From Burkholderiaceae bacterium (GTDB lineage Bacteria > Pseudomonadota > Gammaproteobacteria > Burkholderiales > Burkholderiaceae_E): a stretch of DNA of 64,000 bases. This document shows positions 45,233-53,619 of the stretch, one piece after another. The translations under genes were made by a program, and so were the position numbers. Within the stretch, counting starts at the first letter, position 1, and the number at the start of each line of letters is the position of its first letter. The notes under the pieces were generated by a model that searched no databases, was not told the DNA's origin, and worked only from the letters and a program-made list of their open reading frames with translations. The stretch is from contig JACKLP010000002.1 in NCBI GenBank assembly GCA_024235875.1, forward strand, positions 310,001-374,000, written 5' to 3'.

Positions 45233-46009
45233 TCAGACGGCCAGGTAGCCGCCATCGACCGGCAGCGTGACGCCGGTGACGTAGGCGGACAGGGCCGAGG
45301 ACAGGAACACGACCGGCCCGACCAGGTCCTCGGGCTTGCCCAGGCGTGCGAGCGGGATGCGGGTCATGAAGCGCGCCAGGCGCGCCGGATCCGCGCGCGT
45401 GAACTCGGTCATCGGGGTCTCGATCACGCCGGGCGCGAGCGCATTCACGCGCACGCCGTGCGGTGCCAGCTCGGCCGCGAAGGATTGCGTCATCGCCTTG
45501 ATCGCGCCTTTCGACGGCGCGTAGCCGGCCGCGCCCGCCTGGCCCACGAAGGACGCGATCGACGCGATGTTCACGATGGTGCCGCGCGTGGCCGTCAGCG
45601 ACGCGACGCAGGCGTTGGTCACGTTGAAGCTGCCATTCACGTTGACCTCGATGATGCGTCGCCAGACTTCGGCGGCGTTCTCGCTGAGCAGCGGCTGGCG
45701 CACCAGGATGCCCGCGTTGTTCACGAGCAGGTCGATCGGCGCGATCTCGGTCGCGACCTCGGCCGCGAGCGCATGGCAGGCGCCGGCGTCGGTCACGTCG
45801 AGCACGAAGGCACTGGCCTCGCCACCGGCCGATACGATCGTGGCCGCGGTCTCCTCGACCTCGGCCTCCAGCACGTCGGTGACCACGACTCGCGCGCCGG
45901 CGGCGGCCAGGCCGATCGCGATGGCCCGGCCGTTGCCACGCGCGGCCCCGGTCACGAGGGCGGTGCGGCCGGCCAGCAAATGCGGCGTCAGGGCGGGGGA
46001 TGCGGTCAT
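45233..46009 (-). CDS. Short-chain dehydrogenase/reductase
   Basis: A 258-residue SDR with 'VTGAARGNGRAIA', 'LLVNNAGI', catalytic 'YAPSKGA' and 'YVTGVTLPVDGGY'. Asp after the second strand ('VVVTDVLEAE') suggests NAD. The start at 46009 follows a GGAGA site; an in-frame ATG 51 bases upstream is not supported. It is probably transcribed first in a two-gene unit with the GST. Confidence 0.92.
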   Translation of the reverse strand: MTASPALTPHLLAGRTALVTGAARGNGRAIAIGLAAAGARVVVTDVLEAEVEETAATIVSAGGEASAFVLDVTDAGACHALAAEVATEIAPIDLLVNNAGILVRQPLLSENAAEVWRRIIEVNVNGSFNVTNACVASLTATRGTIVNIASIASFVGQAGAAGYAPSKGAIKAMTQSFAAELAPHGVRVNALAPGVIETPMTEFTRADPARLARFMTRIPLARLGKPEDLVGPVVFLSSALSAYVTGVTLPVDGGYLAV

Positions 46010-46172
46010 CGGGGTCTCCGTGTTCGAGTTCGGTGGCAGTCGCGATCTTGCCAGCGCCATGCCAAGGCTGGCCAGTGCCTATCGCCGGCCAGGCCGGGCC
46101 CACGCCGCGCCTGATCGCGCGCGTCCGGACGCAGGGGCTACCATTCGGATCATCGCACCCGGAAAGCACAGC

Positions 46173-47159
46173 ATGACAACGAACTGGAACGGCGCCGGCC
46201 GCCGCATCCACATGCAGGAGGTCGGCACCCGCGACGGCCTGCAGGCCGAGGATGCCTTCGTGCCCACAGAGGACAAGATCGCGCTCGTGAACGCCTTGTC
46301 CGACGCCGGCATGGCCAAGATCGAAGTCACCGCCTTCGTGTCGCCCAAGGCGATCCCGGCGCTGCGCGACGCCGAGATCGTGATGCGCCGGATCGAGCGG
46401 ACGCCGGGCGTGGTCTACAGCGCGCTGGTGCCCAATGTGCGCGGCGCCGAGCGCGCGATCGACGCCCTGACCGACGAGCTCAACCTGGTGATGTCGGCCA
46501 CCGAGAGCCACAACCTCTCGAACCTGCGCATGACGCGCGAGCAATCGTTTGCCGCGCTCTCCGAGGTCAATGCGATCGCGCGCGCGGGCGCCGTGCCGGT
46601 CAATGTGTCGCTGTCGTGCGCGTTTGGCTGCCCGATGGAGGGCGACGTGCCCGCGGCCACCGTGCTCGACTGGTGCGCCTGCTACGTGGAGGTGATGGGC
46701 GCACACGGCGTCACGCTGTGCGACACCACCGGCATGGCCTATCCCACCCAGGTGGCGGCGCTGGTGCGCGCGTTTCGCGAGCGCTGGCCCGAGACCGAGC
46801 TCACGCTGCACTTCCACAACACGCGCGGCATGGGGCTGGCCAACGTGCTGGCCGCGATCGACGCCGGCGCCGATCGCTTCGACGCCTCGCTCGGCGGTAT
46901 CGGCGGCTGTCCCTACGCACCGGGCGCCAGCGGCAACGTCTGCACCGAGGAAATCGTGCACGCGCTCGCGTGCATGGGCTTCGAGACCGGCGTCGACATG
47001 GACCGGCTGCTCGCGGCCTCGCGCCGACTGCCGGCGCTCATCGGCCATGACATACCGAGCCAGATCGTGAAGGCCGGCCGGCGGCTCGACCTGCACCCGG
47101 TGTCGGCCGACTTCGAGGCGACCCGCCAGCGCGCGCTCGGTCGCGGCGCGGCGCACTAG
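46173..47159 (+). CDS. mvaB: Hydroxymethylglutaryl-CoA lyase
   Basis: A 328-residue TIM-barrel enzyme. 'VGTRDGLQAE' carries the catalytic Arg-Asp, 'HFHNTRGMG' the His metal ligands, and 'SLGGIGGCPYAPGASGN' the catalytic cysteine loop. It cleaves HMG-CoA, or a related 3-hydroxy-3-methyl acyl-CoA, to acetyl-CoA and a keto acid at the end of leucine breakdown. It diverges from the SDR/GST pair. GGAAAG lies 8 bases before the ATG. Confidence 0.95.
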   Translation: MTTNWNGAGRRIHMQEVGTRDGLQAEDAFVPTEDKIALVNALSDAGMAKIEVTAFVSPKAIPALRDAEIVMRRIERTPGVVYSALVPNVRGAERAIDALTDELNLVMSATESHNLSNLRMTREQSFAALSEVNAIARAGAVPVNVSLSCAFGCPMEGDVPAATVLDWCACYVEVMGAHGVTLCDTTGMAYPTQVAALVRAFRERWPETELTLHFHNTRGMGLANVLAAIDAGADRFDASLGGIGGCPYAPGASGNVCTEEIVHALACMGFETGVDMDRLLAASRRLPALIGHDIPSQIVKAGRRLDLHPVSADFEATRQRALGRGAAH

Positions 47160-47176
47160 AACGGCAGTCTGTAACA

Positions 47177-47192
47177 CCGGGGTGCGCCCCGG
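47177..47192 (+). terminator. Short GC hairpin after HMG-CoA lyase gene
   Basis: CCGGGG-TGCG-CCCCGG forms a perfect six-base-pair stem with a four-base loop 17 bases after the lyase stop. There is no T run after it, so it would be a weak intrinsic terminator at best, or a pause or RNA-stability element. Confidence 0.3.
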
Positions 47193-47244
47193 CAGCGCCT
47201 GGAGGACAATGGGTAATCGCCTGTAGTGCCAGGGAGGCGCAGCC

Positions 47245-48435
47245 ATGTCCACCGCCAAACGGCTTCCATTCTCAATGCGCCCGTGCATGCTGCGCGATGT
47301 CGCCAGGCGCGGCCTGTCCGGCTTGATCCTCGCGCTTGGCGCAATGCTCGCGATCCCGACGGGCGCCCATGCCGACGAACCCGAGCGCGTCGCATCGGCC
47401 AGTGCCGGAGCCGACCGGTTCTTCGCGGGCTCCACGGTTCGCGTCAGCGATCCCGTGCCCGGCGACCTGATCGTCACCGGCGGCACCATCGATGTATCGG
47501 CCGACGTGGCGGGCGACGCGCTGGTGTTCGGTGGTCGGGTTCGCATCGATCGATCCGTGGCGGGTTCGGTCTACGCGGCGGGTGGCCAGTTCACCCTGGC
47601 CGGGCGCGTGGCCGGCAATGCGCGCGTGCTCGGCGGCCAGCACCAGATCGAGCGCGGTTCGCGCATCGACGGCAACCTGAGCATCGGCGGCGCGCAGGTC
47701 CGGATCGAGGGCGATGTCGGCGGCTACGTCCAGGCGGGCGGCGGCACGCTCTACATCGACGGCACCGTGGGCGGCGACGTGCTCGCCGGCGGCGGCAGCA
47801 TCGAGCTCGGGCCCAGGGCCCATGTGAAGGGCCGGCTGCGCTATGGCAGCGGCGATGCGATCCAGCGCGATCCGGCGGCGCGCGTCGACGGTGGCATCGA
47901 GAAGCTGGCCGGCGCCCAGGCCATGGCCGCCGCGCATCGCGACGCCGAACATGGCTCGCGCGCGGGCGCCGTTGTCTGGACCCTGGGCCTGATGGTCCTG
48001 GCCGCGATCCTCGTGGCCTGGTTGCCGGCGCGCTGGCGTCGGATCGGCGACGCCCTGCGCGCGACCCCGGGCTCGGCGGCCCTGACCGGCTTCATCACGC
48101 TCGTCTGCGTGCCGGTGGCGATCGTGATCGCCCTGGTCACCGTGATCGGCGTGCCGCTGGCCCTGCTCGCGATCCTGGCCTACCTGGCGCTGCTGATGGT
48201 CGGGTACCTGACGGCCGGCATCGCCTTGGGCGAATGGGGCTTGCGCCGGTTCGCGTCGGCCCGCGAAGCGCGAACCGGCTGGCGCGCGCTGGCCGCGGGG
48301 ATCGGCGTGCTCGTCGTCGGTTTGCTCGCCGCGATCCCCTTCCTGGGAGCCTTCATCGCACTGGCGGCGCTGCTATTGGGGGTGGGGGCGCTGGTACGCC
48401 ACGTCCGTGGCACGGACGCGGGGGCGGTGAGCTAA
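47245..48435 (+). CDS. Polymer-forming (bactofilin-like) repeat protein with C-terminal membrane helices
   Basis: A 396-residue protein. Signal peptide ends near 'GAHADEPE'. Residues about 60-215 form a right-handed beta-helix-like repeat rich in G-x-V/I ('GGTIDVSADVAGDALVFGG', 'GGAQVRIEGDVGGYV'), as in bactofilins and polymer-forming proteins. Four or five membrane helices follow ('VVWTLGLMVLAAILVAWLP' and others). The repeats would lie in the periplasm with the helices as anchor. Role unknown, perhaps envelope organisation. Its stop overlaps the convergent leucine dehydrogenase stop by four bases. Confidence 0.85.
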   Translation: MSTAKRLPFSMRPCMLRDVARRGLSGLILALGAMLAIPTGAHADEPERVASASAGADRFFAGSTVRVSDPVPGDLIVTGGTIDVSADVAGDALVFGGRVRIDRSVAGSVYAAGGQFTLAGRVAGNARVLGGQHQIERGSRIDGNLSIGGAQVRIEGDVGGYVQAGGGTLYIDGTVGGDVLAGGGSIELGPRAHVKGRLRYGSGDAIQRDPAARVDGGIEKLAGAQAMAAAHRDAEHGSRAGAVVWTLGLMVLAAILVAWLPARWRRIGDALRATPGSAALTGFITLVCVPVAIVIALVTVIGVPLALLAILAYLALLMVGYLTAGIALGEWGLRRFASAREARTGWRALAAGIGVLVVGLLAAIPFLGAFIALAALLLGVGALVRHVRGTDAGAVS

Positions 48436-49523
48436 GCGTGCGCCGCCGCGCGGGCAGGCGTGGCCACTGCGTTGGTCGACGCCTTGCCGGCGCGGATCCG
48501 CGTCATCGCGATGTCCTCGGCCACCACGCCGGTGGACCGGTTCTCCTGGTTCGCGCGCTCGAAGATCTCGGTGAGCCGGGTATCGATCCGGTCGATGTCG
48601 GCGAGCACCTGTTCCAGCGACGATTCGCCGGCCTGCTCGGCCGCCACCGAGATCACGCCGCCGGCGTTGATCACGAAGTCCGGCGCATAGAGCACGCCGC
48701 GCTCGTGCAATAGCCGCCCGGCGTTGCCGTCGGCCAGCTGGTTGTTGGCCGCGCCCGCCACCACCGGCACCCGCAGCGCCGTGATCGTGCGCCGGTTCAG
48801 CACCGCGCCCAGTGCACAGGGCGCCAGCACGTCGGCCTCGGCCGCCAGGATGCGATCGGGCGACTCGGGGACCGCGCCGAAGCTCTCGCAGACCTTGCGC
48901 ACCCGGGCCGGGTCCACGTCCGAGACCACCAGGCGCGCGCCGCGCGCCGACAGTTCGGCGCAGAGATACTGGCCCACGTGCCCGAGACCCTGCACCGCCA
49001 CCCGGATGCCATCGAGCGAATCGCACTTGAGCTTGGCGCGCACCGCGGCCTCGATCCCGCGCAACACGCCCAGCGCCGTGAACGGCGACGGATCGCCCCC
49101 CACCGTGCCGGATCCGGCGGCCAGCCCGCCCACATGGCGCGTGCGCTCGGCCACGACCTGCATGTCGGCCACCGACGTGCCCACGTCCTCGGCGGTCTGG
49201 TAGCGTCCCCCGAGCGAATCCACCCACGACCCGAAGGCCAGGAACGCGTCGCGTCGCGCCTCGGGCGCCACGGGCCCCAGCAGCACCGCCTTGCCGCCAC
49301 CGATCGGCAGATCCGCCATCGCGTTCTTCAGGCTCATCCCGCGCGACAGGCGCAGCACATCGGTCAGCGCGTCGGCCTCGTGCTCGTAGTGCCAGAGCCG
49401 GCAGCCGCCCAGCGCGGGCCCGAGACGGGTCGAGTGGATTGCGATCAGCGCCCGCAACCCGGTGGCGGCGTCGTGGAAAGCGTGCACGCTCTCGTGGTCG
49501 CGGTACTCGGCGTGGTCGAACAT
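48432..49523 (-). CDS. Leucine/branched-chain amino acid dehydrogenase
   Basis: A 363-residue Glu/Leu/Phe/Val dehydrogenase. 'GGCRLWHYE' and 'LPIGGGKAVLLGP' hold the substrate- and catalysis-related lysines, 'ALGVLRGIEAA' the linker, and 'VAVQGLGHVGQYLC' the NAD-binding glycine motif. Length and motifs fit leucine dehydrogenase. It oxidatively deaminates branched-chain amino acids to 2-oxo acids. This fits the nearby HMG-CoA lyase gene in leucine catabolism, although they are not in one operon. AGGAGA lies 6 bases before the ATG. Confidence 0.93.
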   Translation of the reverse strand: MFDHAEYRDHESVHAFHDAATGLRALIAIHSTRLGPALGGCRLWHYEHEADALTDVLRLSRGMSLKNAMADLPIGGGKAVLLGPVAPEARRDAFLAFGSWVDSLGGRYQTAEDVGTSVADMQVVAERTRHVGGLAAGSGTVGGDPSPFTALGVLRGIEAAVRAKLKCDSLDGIRVAVQGLGHVGQYLCAELSARGARLVVSDVDPARVRKVCESFGAVPESPDRILAAEADVLAPCALGAVLNRRTITALRVPVVAGAANNQLADGNAGRLLHERGVLYAPDFVINAGGVISVAAEQAGESSLEQVLADIDRIDTRLTEIFERANQENRSTGVVAEDIAMTRIRAGKASTNAVATPARAAAHA

Positions 49524-49896
49524 CGTCGTCTCCTGATTATTACGTCGACGATTTGCGCGAGCGGCCCGGTCTTGCATCCCGCGGTCGCGCTCGAGGTCGT
49601 CGTCGGCGGTGATGAGGCCAGCCTGCGCGCCGCCCCTGGGGGCATCAATGATCAAGTTCACGAAAACGGGTCCCCGCGCGACGAACGGACGAGACGTTTT
49701 GCACGGGTTCGACGGGTCTGCATCGCGCGAATGGATTGGTGCATTGCAAGGTGCTCGCACGGACGCGACCCGCGCGGGCCCGACCCTTCCCGCACAGACG
49801 GCCGTAGCCCCCGGCCGACCGTGGGCGCTTGTGCGCGCGCGCGATCCCGGCGGATGGTGTTCGAGCGGCCATCACTTCCGACCGACCTCGACACAC
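49524..49896. promoter_or_regulatory. 373-bp divergent intergenic region
   Basis: This separates leucine dehydrogenase (leftward) and the HD-GYP gene (rightward) and must hold both promoters. The 20 bases next to the dehydrogenase start are AT-rich. An in-frame extension of the HD-GYP gene reaches 49609, but its translation is low-complexity and unlike the family. No operator or riboswitch is evident by eye. Confidence 0.4.
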
Positions 49897-51258
49897 ATGG
49901 ATTCCACGGCACCCCTCGCAGATTCCGCTCCGATCACGCCTCATCGGCCCGACGAACGCCGCTGGCGTGATGTCGTACGACGACCGCCCGGACAAACCAG
50001 CTACGACTTCTTCAAGCGCAAGGCCGCCCGCCGCATTGCCGGGGTGAGCCTGCTGCTCGCGCTGGTCATAGCACCGATTGCGTGGTTCATCGCCACCGAG
50101 AGCGCGGAAGGCGAAGTCGTGTCGCTGGCGATCGAAGAGTCCAAGCGCTTCCTGAAGCATTTCGACGCGGTCGAACTGAGCGGGCCACAGGCGCAGCAGA
50201 AATCGGCGCAGGCCGCGAAGTTCCTGGCCGGCGGGCTCTTCGACATCGTGGAGATCTACGGACCGAAGGGCCAGAAACTGGCCGAATCACTCACCGAGCT
50301 TGGCGAGCGCATCGAGCACAGTCTGCCCGGCCATGGCCGCCCGGACTATCGCGAACCGTTCTACGAGAGTGTCCGGCTCGAGCAGGGACAGTGGGCGCTG
50401 CGGGTGCTCATCCCGCTCCAGAACGAGCGGTCACAGGAAGCTAGCGGTTACTTCGAAGGCGTGCGAGTCGTTCCCGAGTGGCAGCAGGAGGAGATCCACG
50501 CGTCGGCACTCAAGATTGCGATCGTCGCCTTCCTCGGCGCACTGCTTTGCGGCGCCGCGATCTACCCGATCGTGGTGCGCCTCTCGGCCGAAAACGAGCA
50601 AAAGACGCTCGAAGTGCTCGACTCGCACATCTCCATGATGGAAGCGTTGGGCCGCGCCATCGCCAAGCGCGATTCCGATACCGGTGCCCACAACTATCGC
50701 GTCGCATGGATCTCGGCCCGGATCGCCGAGGAAATGGGTGTCGCCGGCAAACGCATGCAAGCCCTGATCGCCGGCAGCTTCCTGCACGACGTGGGCAAGA
50801 TCGGAATTTCGGACGCCATCCTGCTCAAGCCGGGGAAACTGGACGACGAGGAAATGGCCACCATGCGCACCCACGTCGCGCTCGGCGAGGAAATCGTCAC
50901 CGGCATGGGCTGGCTCGACGGCGCCCACGAAGTCGTGGCCGGCCACCACGAGAAATGGGACGGCTCCGGCTATCCGAGACGGCTGGCAAAGGAGGCGATT
51001 CCGCTTTCGGCGCGGATATTTGCCGTGGCCGACGTCTTCGACGCACTGTCGTCCAAGCGCCCCTACAAGGACCCGCTGCCCTTCGATCAGGTGATGGCCA
51101 TCCTGCGGCGCGATTGCGGCACGCATTTCGATCCGGACGTCATGGCTGCATTCGAGCGGATTGCGCAGGAGGTCAGTGATCGGCTGATCGATGGATCGGA
51201 GCAGGGCGCACGCCGGCTTCTGGAGGGGGTGATTCGCGATCATTTCGCGATTCAGTGA
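49897..51258 (+). CDS. Membrane-bound HD-GYP domain protein (probable cyclic-di-GMP phosphodiesterase)
   Basis: A 453-residue protein. A membrane helix at about 47-65 ('GVSLLLALVIAPIAWFI') and another at about 208-228 enclose a periplasmic sensor region. The C-terminal HD-GYP domain has 'FLHDVGKIGI' (His297-Asp298) and 'HHEKWDGSGYP'. The GYP triplet is intact, favouring cyclic-di-GMP hydrolysis. No GGDEF or response-regulator domain is attached. The start 'MDSTAPLADS' is chosen because upstream in-frame sequence is not conserved-looking. Confidence 0.92.
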   Translation: MDSTAPLADSAPITPHRPDERRWRDVVRRPPGQTSYDFFKRKAARRIAGVSLLLALVIAPIAWFIATESAEGEVVSLAIEESKRFLKHFDAVELSGPQAQQKSAQAAKFLAGGLFDIVEIYGPKGQKLAESLTELGERIEHSLPGHGRPDYREPFYESVRLEQGQWALRVLIPLQNERSQEASGYFEGVRVVPEWQQEEIHASALKIAIVAFLGALLCGAAIYPIVVRLSAENEQKTLEVLDSHISMMEALGRAIAKRDSDTGAHNYRVAWISARIAEEMGVAGKRMQALIAGSFLHDVGKIGISDAILLKPGKLDDEEMATMRTHVALGEEIVTGMGWLDGAHEVVAGHHEKWDGSGYPRRLAKEAIPLSARIFAVADVFDALSSKRPYKDPLPFDQVMAILRRDCGTHFDPDVMAAFERIAQEVSDRLIDGSEQGARRLLEGVIRDHFAIQ

Positions 51259-51458
51259 GGTGGGCCGGGGGCTGCGCCTGAATTGCGGAGCCGATGTCCG
51301 GGATCGCGAAGCGCCGCCGTGCCCCGATTGGGGGATTCAGCCAAGCAGCGTGGCGGACGTAGACTGAACCGTGGGCGCGAGAGCGACAGGGGGCAGGCGC
51401 GCGCGCCGGCCGAATGCGCGACGGGTTTGGTGAATCGGTTATACGTGGACGAATTGTG
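51259..51458. other. Intergenic stretch before the accessory region
   Basis: About 200 bases of core-like GC-rich sequence after the HD-GYP stop. I see no gene, terminator with a T run, or repeat. It ends at the nested inverted repeats that mark the border with AT-richer cassette DNA. Confidence 0.5.
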
Positions 51459-51560
51459 ACAAGGTCGCTGGGAAGCCGCGCCAGGTGGGCGTTTCGGGGA
51501 TAACTGTCGGCCAGGTTATCCGTCAAGGAGGCTCGATAGTGGGACCAGCGACCTTGTACA
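51455..51560. repeat. Nested inverted repeats at the left edge of the cassette region
   Basis: The outer arms are ACAAGGTCGCTGG (51459-51471) and its perfect complement CCAGCGACCTTGT (51545-51557). Allowing one bulged G extends them to 16 pairs. An inner pair GGATAAC (51498-51504) and GTTATCC (51515-51521) is nearly concentric. A strand could fold into a hairpin of about 100 bases. It lies ten bases before the first cassette boundary. It may be a recombination site, an attI relic, an element end or an RNA structure. Confidence 0.75.
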
Positions 51561-51589
51561 TATTGAGTTATGCGCAGCATGGAAATCTC

Positions 51590-52456
51590 ATGAAGCTCGA
51601 AGCAATTAGCATAAAACGTTCTAGCACCCTCAACGAAAAGTGGGTGCAAGACCAGATTGCAGAGGATCCGTCCATCCTTGGGTTGGGTGATTTGGTCCTA
51701 AAGGATAAAGAGCGCATACAGCAGAATGCCGGGCGGCTTGATCTTCTCCTGCAAGACCCGGAGACCCTAAAACGCTATGAGGTTGAAATCCAGCTCGGTG
51801 CGACTGACGAGAGTCACATCATCAGGACAATTGAATATTGGGACATTGAGCGTAAACGATACCCCCAGTACGAGCATGCGGCGGTAATTATCGCCGAGGA
51901 CATCACCTCGCGATTCCTGAATGTCATCCAGCTATTTAACGGCACCATCCCGCTGATCGCAATGAAAGTTACGGCGTACAAGGTTGGCGATGAATATGCC
52001 CTGACGTTCGTGAAAGTCTTGGATGAAATGAGTCTTGGCTTGGTTGACGAGGACGAACCGGTTGCAGAACCTACCGACAGAGCATTCTGGGAGACGAAGC
52101 GAGGCACCAAGAAGACGTTGCAGGCCACGGATTCGTTGTTGACCCTCGTAAAGGAAGTGGAACCACGGGCATCACTAAAATACAACAAGCATTACATCGG
52201 CATTGAAGTGGATGGAACCGCCCGAAACTTTGTGAGCTTCATGCCTCGCAAGGCTCACGTGATCATGACAATCAGACTTCCGAAAACAGTCGAGACTGAT
52301 GAACTGTTAGAGGAGGCAGGGTTAGAAACGTTGACCTATGAAACCCAGTGGCGCCAGTACCGCCTCCGGCTTGAATCGGGAATCGAAGAAAAGCAAAAAG
52401 AAGCGATATTGAGCTTAGTTAAGCGGGCCAGCGAGAGCTTTGGAAAAAGCGCATAA
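51590..52456 (+). CDS. Cassette 1: predicted nuclease-like protein (DUF5655/DUF91-like), function unproven
   Basis: A 288-residue protein, much less GC-rich than the core genes. Residues 45-65 contain 'NAGRLDLLLQD' and 'YEVEIQLG', an arrangement like the D...E-x-K/Q core of PD-(D/E)xK nucleases, then 'DESHIIRTIEYWDIERKRYP', found in NucS/DUF91-like predicted nucleases. The C-terminal half ('YNKHYIGIEVDG') resembles DUF5655. Upstream in-frame residues to 51485 cross the inverted repeats and cassette border, so the ATG at 51590 is preferred. It is the only gene of a cassette bounded by GTTATGC and an attC. A defence role is plausible but inferred. Confidence 0.7.
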   Translation: MKLEAISIKRSSTLNEKWVQDQIAEDPSILGLGDLVLKDKERIQQNAGRLDLLLQDPETLKRYEVEIQLGATDESHIIRTIEYWDIERKRYPQYEHAAVIIAEDITSRFLNVIQLFNGTIPLIAMKVTAYKVGDEYALTFVKVLDEMSLGLVDEDEPVAEPTDRAFWETKRGTKKTLQATDSLLTLVKEVEPRASLKYNKHYIGIEVDGTARNFVSFMPRKAHVIMTIRLPKTVETDELLEEAGLETLTYETQWRQYRLRLESGIEEKQKEAILSLVKRASESFGKSA

Positions 52457-52542
52457 CAATCGCATGCACCCGGACAGCAAAAGCGGCGCTCCTCGTTCCT
52501 CGTTGCTCTGCTTCTTGCTGCCGGTGATGCGAAGCGTTAGTG
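52451..52542 (+). other. attC recombination site 1
   Basis: It begins GCATAAC (52451-52457) and ends with the core GTTAGTG (52536-52542). Between them two arms pair with small interruptions: TAACAATCGCATGCACCCGGACAGC against the complement of GCTGCCGGTGATGCGAAGCGTTA. The first core is the complement of GTTATGCGC at 51567, the left border of cassette 1, as expected for a cassette's own ends. Typical size for an attC (about 92 bp). Confidence 0.85.
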
Positions 52543-52553
52543 GCGAGTAGAAG

Positions 52554-53123
52554 ATGATCGAGCATTGGATGCGAACCGATGAAAGGGAAGACGTGTTGTC
52601 TTCGCTCAAGCTATTCATCGAAAGCCAGAGGATGGCGGAAAGCGATGATTCCTATTGGAAATGGTCGGTCATTTCCCTCCACAGTGCGGTTCAAAGCGCC
52701 ATGGCCTTTCATCTGAGCGTCGGCAATGATCTGCTTGTTATGGCCCAAGAAGATGCAGAGGCATGGCTAACTGCGCACTACAACGATCCGGCTTACCCCG
52801 AAACCAGAATGGATGGCTTTCTGAATCTGTATAGAAAGATCAAAGCAAATCCTGTCTTGGGTTACAAATTTTCACCGAAGGGGCAGCAAGGGCGGTCCAT
52901 CAAAGCTCTGAATACACTGCGTAATGAGTTCATCCATTTCATGCCCAAGGGCTGGTCCATCGAACTATCGGGTATGCCAGGCATTTTTCAAGATTGTCTC
53001 GGTATCGTTTCCGAACTTGGTCAGGCGAATGTAGCGCGGTGGGAAGACGAGGTGCAGTTCGAGTCATTCAGGCGCCTAGTGGAAAAGGCGATTGAAGTGG
53101 CAATAAGTCATGAAAGCCACTAA
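52554..53123 (+). CDS. Cassette 2: HEPN-like protein
   Basis: A 189-residue, mostly helical protein of low GC content. 'LNTLRNEFIHFMP' contains R-N-x-x-x-H, the R-x4-H motif of HEPN-type RNases and abortive-infection proteins, and the surrounding helices fit. Some HEPN proteins cut RNA when activated by phage or by loss of an antitoxin; there is no partner gene in the cassette. Its stop codon lies inside the first core of attC site 2. Function is inferred from one motif. Confidence 0.6.
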   Translation: MIEHWMRTDEREDVLSSLKLFIESQRMAESDDSYWKWSVISLHSAVQSAMAFHLSVGNDLLVMAQEDAEAWLTAHYNDPAYPETRMDGFLNLYRKIKANPVLGYKFSPKGQQGRSIKALNTLRNEFIHFMPKGWSIELSGMPGIFQDCLGIVSELGQANVARWEDEVQFESFRRLVEKAIEVAISHESH

Positions 53124-53252
53124 CAAGGCGGTCAAGGCGTTCGCCTGCGGCTCACTCGGACGCTCAGCACTCCGCGCCTGTCCGCGCATGGCTTCTCCAT
53201 TCTTGCGCGATCAGTCGCTTCGAGCTGCGCGCCGCTTACCTAGGCGTTGGAC
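53118..53252 (+). other. attC recombination site 2
   Basis: It begins CACTAAC, the exact complement of GTTAGTG that opens cassette 2 at 52536, and ends GTTGGAC (53246-53252), a good GTTRRRY core. Inner arms near 'AAGGCGGTCAAGGCG' and 'CGCCGCTTACCTAGGC' pair partly. At 135 bp it is long, as in many chromosomal integron attC sites. The end matching around cassette 2 is the strongest proof of cassette structure here. Confidence 0.88.
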
Positions 53253-53260
53253 ATCAGAAC

Positions 53261-53304
53261 AGGCGACTGTCGACAACTATGCGACTAAGTAGTATGGTGC
53301 GCGA
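53261..53304 (+). promoter_or_regulatory. Candidate promoter of the HigBA cassette
   Basis: A TAGTAT element at 53290-53295 could serve as a -10 box, with TGTCGA about 16 bases upstream as a weak -35, putting transcription start almost at the ATG. Toxin-antitoxin cassettes commonly carry their own promoter. The TGTCGACA palindrome nearby (53268-53275) could be an operator half. Suggestive only. Confidence 0.3.
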
Positions 53305-53619
53305 ATGTTGACGGTCGTCGAAGCGCCGCTGTTTCAGAAGCAATAGCCGGCCTACTGGACGGAAGACGAACGAGGTGAGTTCGCTGCGTTCTTGTCGGTG
53401 ACTCCAAACGCAGGTGCCGTCGTGCCCGGCTCCGGTGGCATTCGGAAGGTTCGATGGAGCCGCGCAGGTTCAGGCAAGTCTGGCGGCGTCAGGGTCATCT
53501 ATTTCGTGAGAACGGCTCAGGGTGAGATTGTCCTTCTCACGCTATACGCGAAGTCAAAGACCGACAATCTGACTGCCGCTGCCTTGAAGGAGATCCGTCG
53601 TGCCATCGAAGAAGACTAA
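53305..53619 (+). pseudogene. HigB/RelE-type toxin interrupted by an amber codon
   Basis: Reading from ATG at 53305 gives 'MLTVVEAPLFQKQ', then TAG at 53344, then 'PAYWTEDERGEF' and a complete RelE/HigB-like body ('GGIRKVRWSRAGSGKSGGVR', 'VIYFVRTAQGEIVLLTLYAK'). Relatives have Trp at the stop position (QKQ-W-P-x-Y-W), so one G-to-A change (TGG to TAG) explains it. The rest of the 104-codon frame is open and well preserved, so the change is recent. A shorter product from a TTG at 53392 would lack the first two elements. Intact members are ribosome-dependent mRNA endonucleases. Confidence 0.85.

Noticed and set aside
51485..51589. Upstream extension of the cassette 1 gene
   Set aside because: The extra 35 codons run through the inverted repeats and across the cassette border GTTATGC, so they cannot belong to a mobile cassette's gene.
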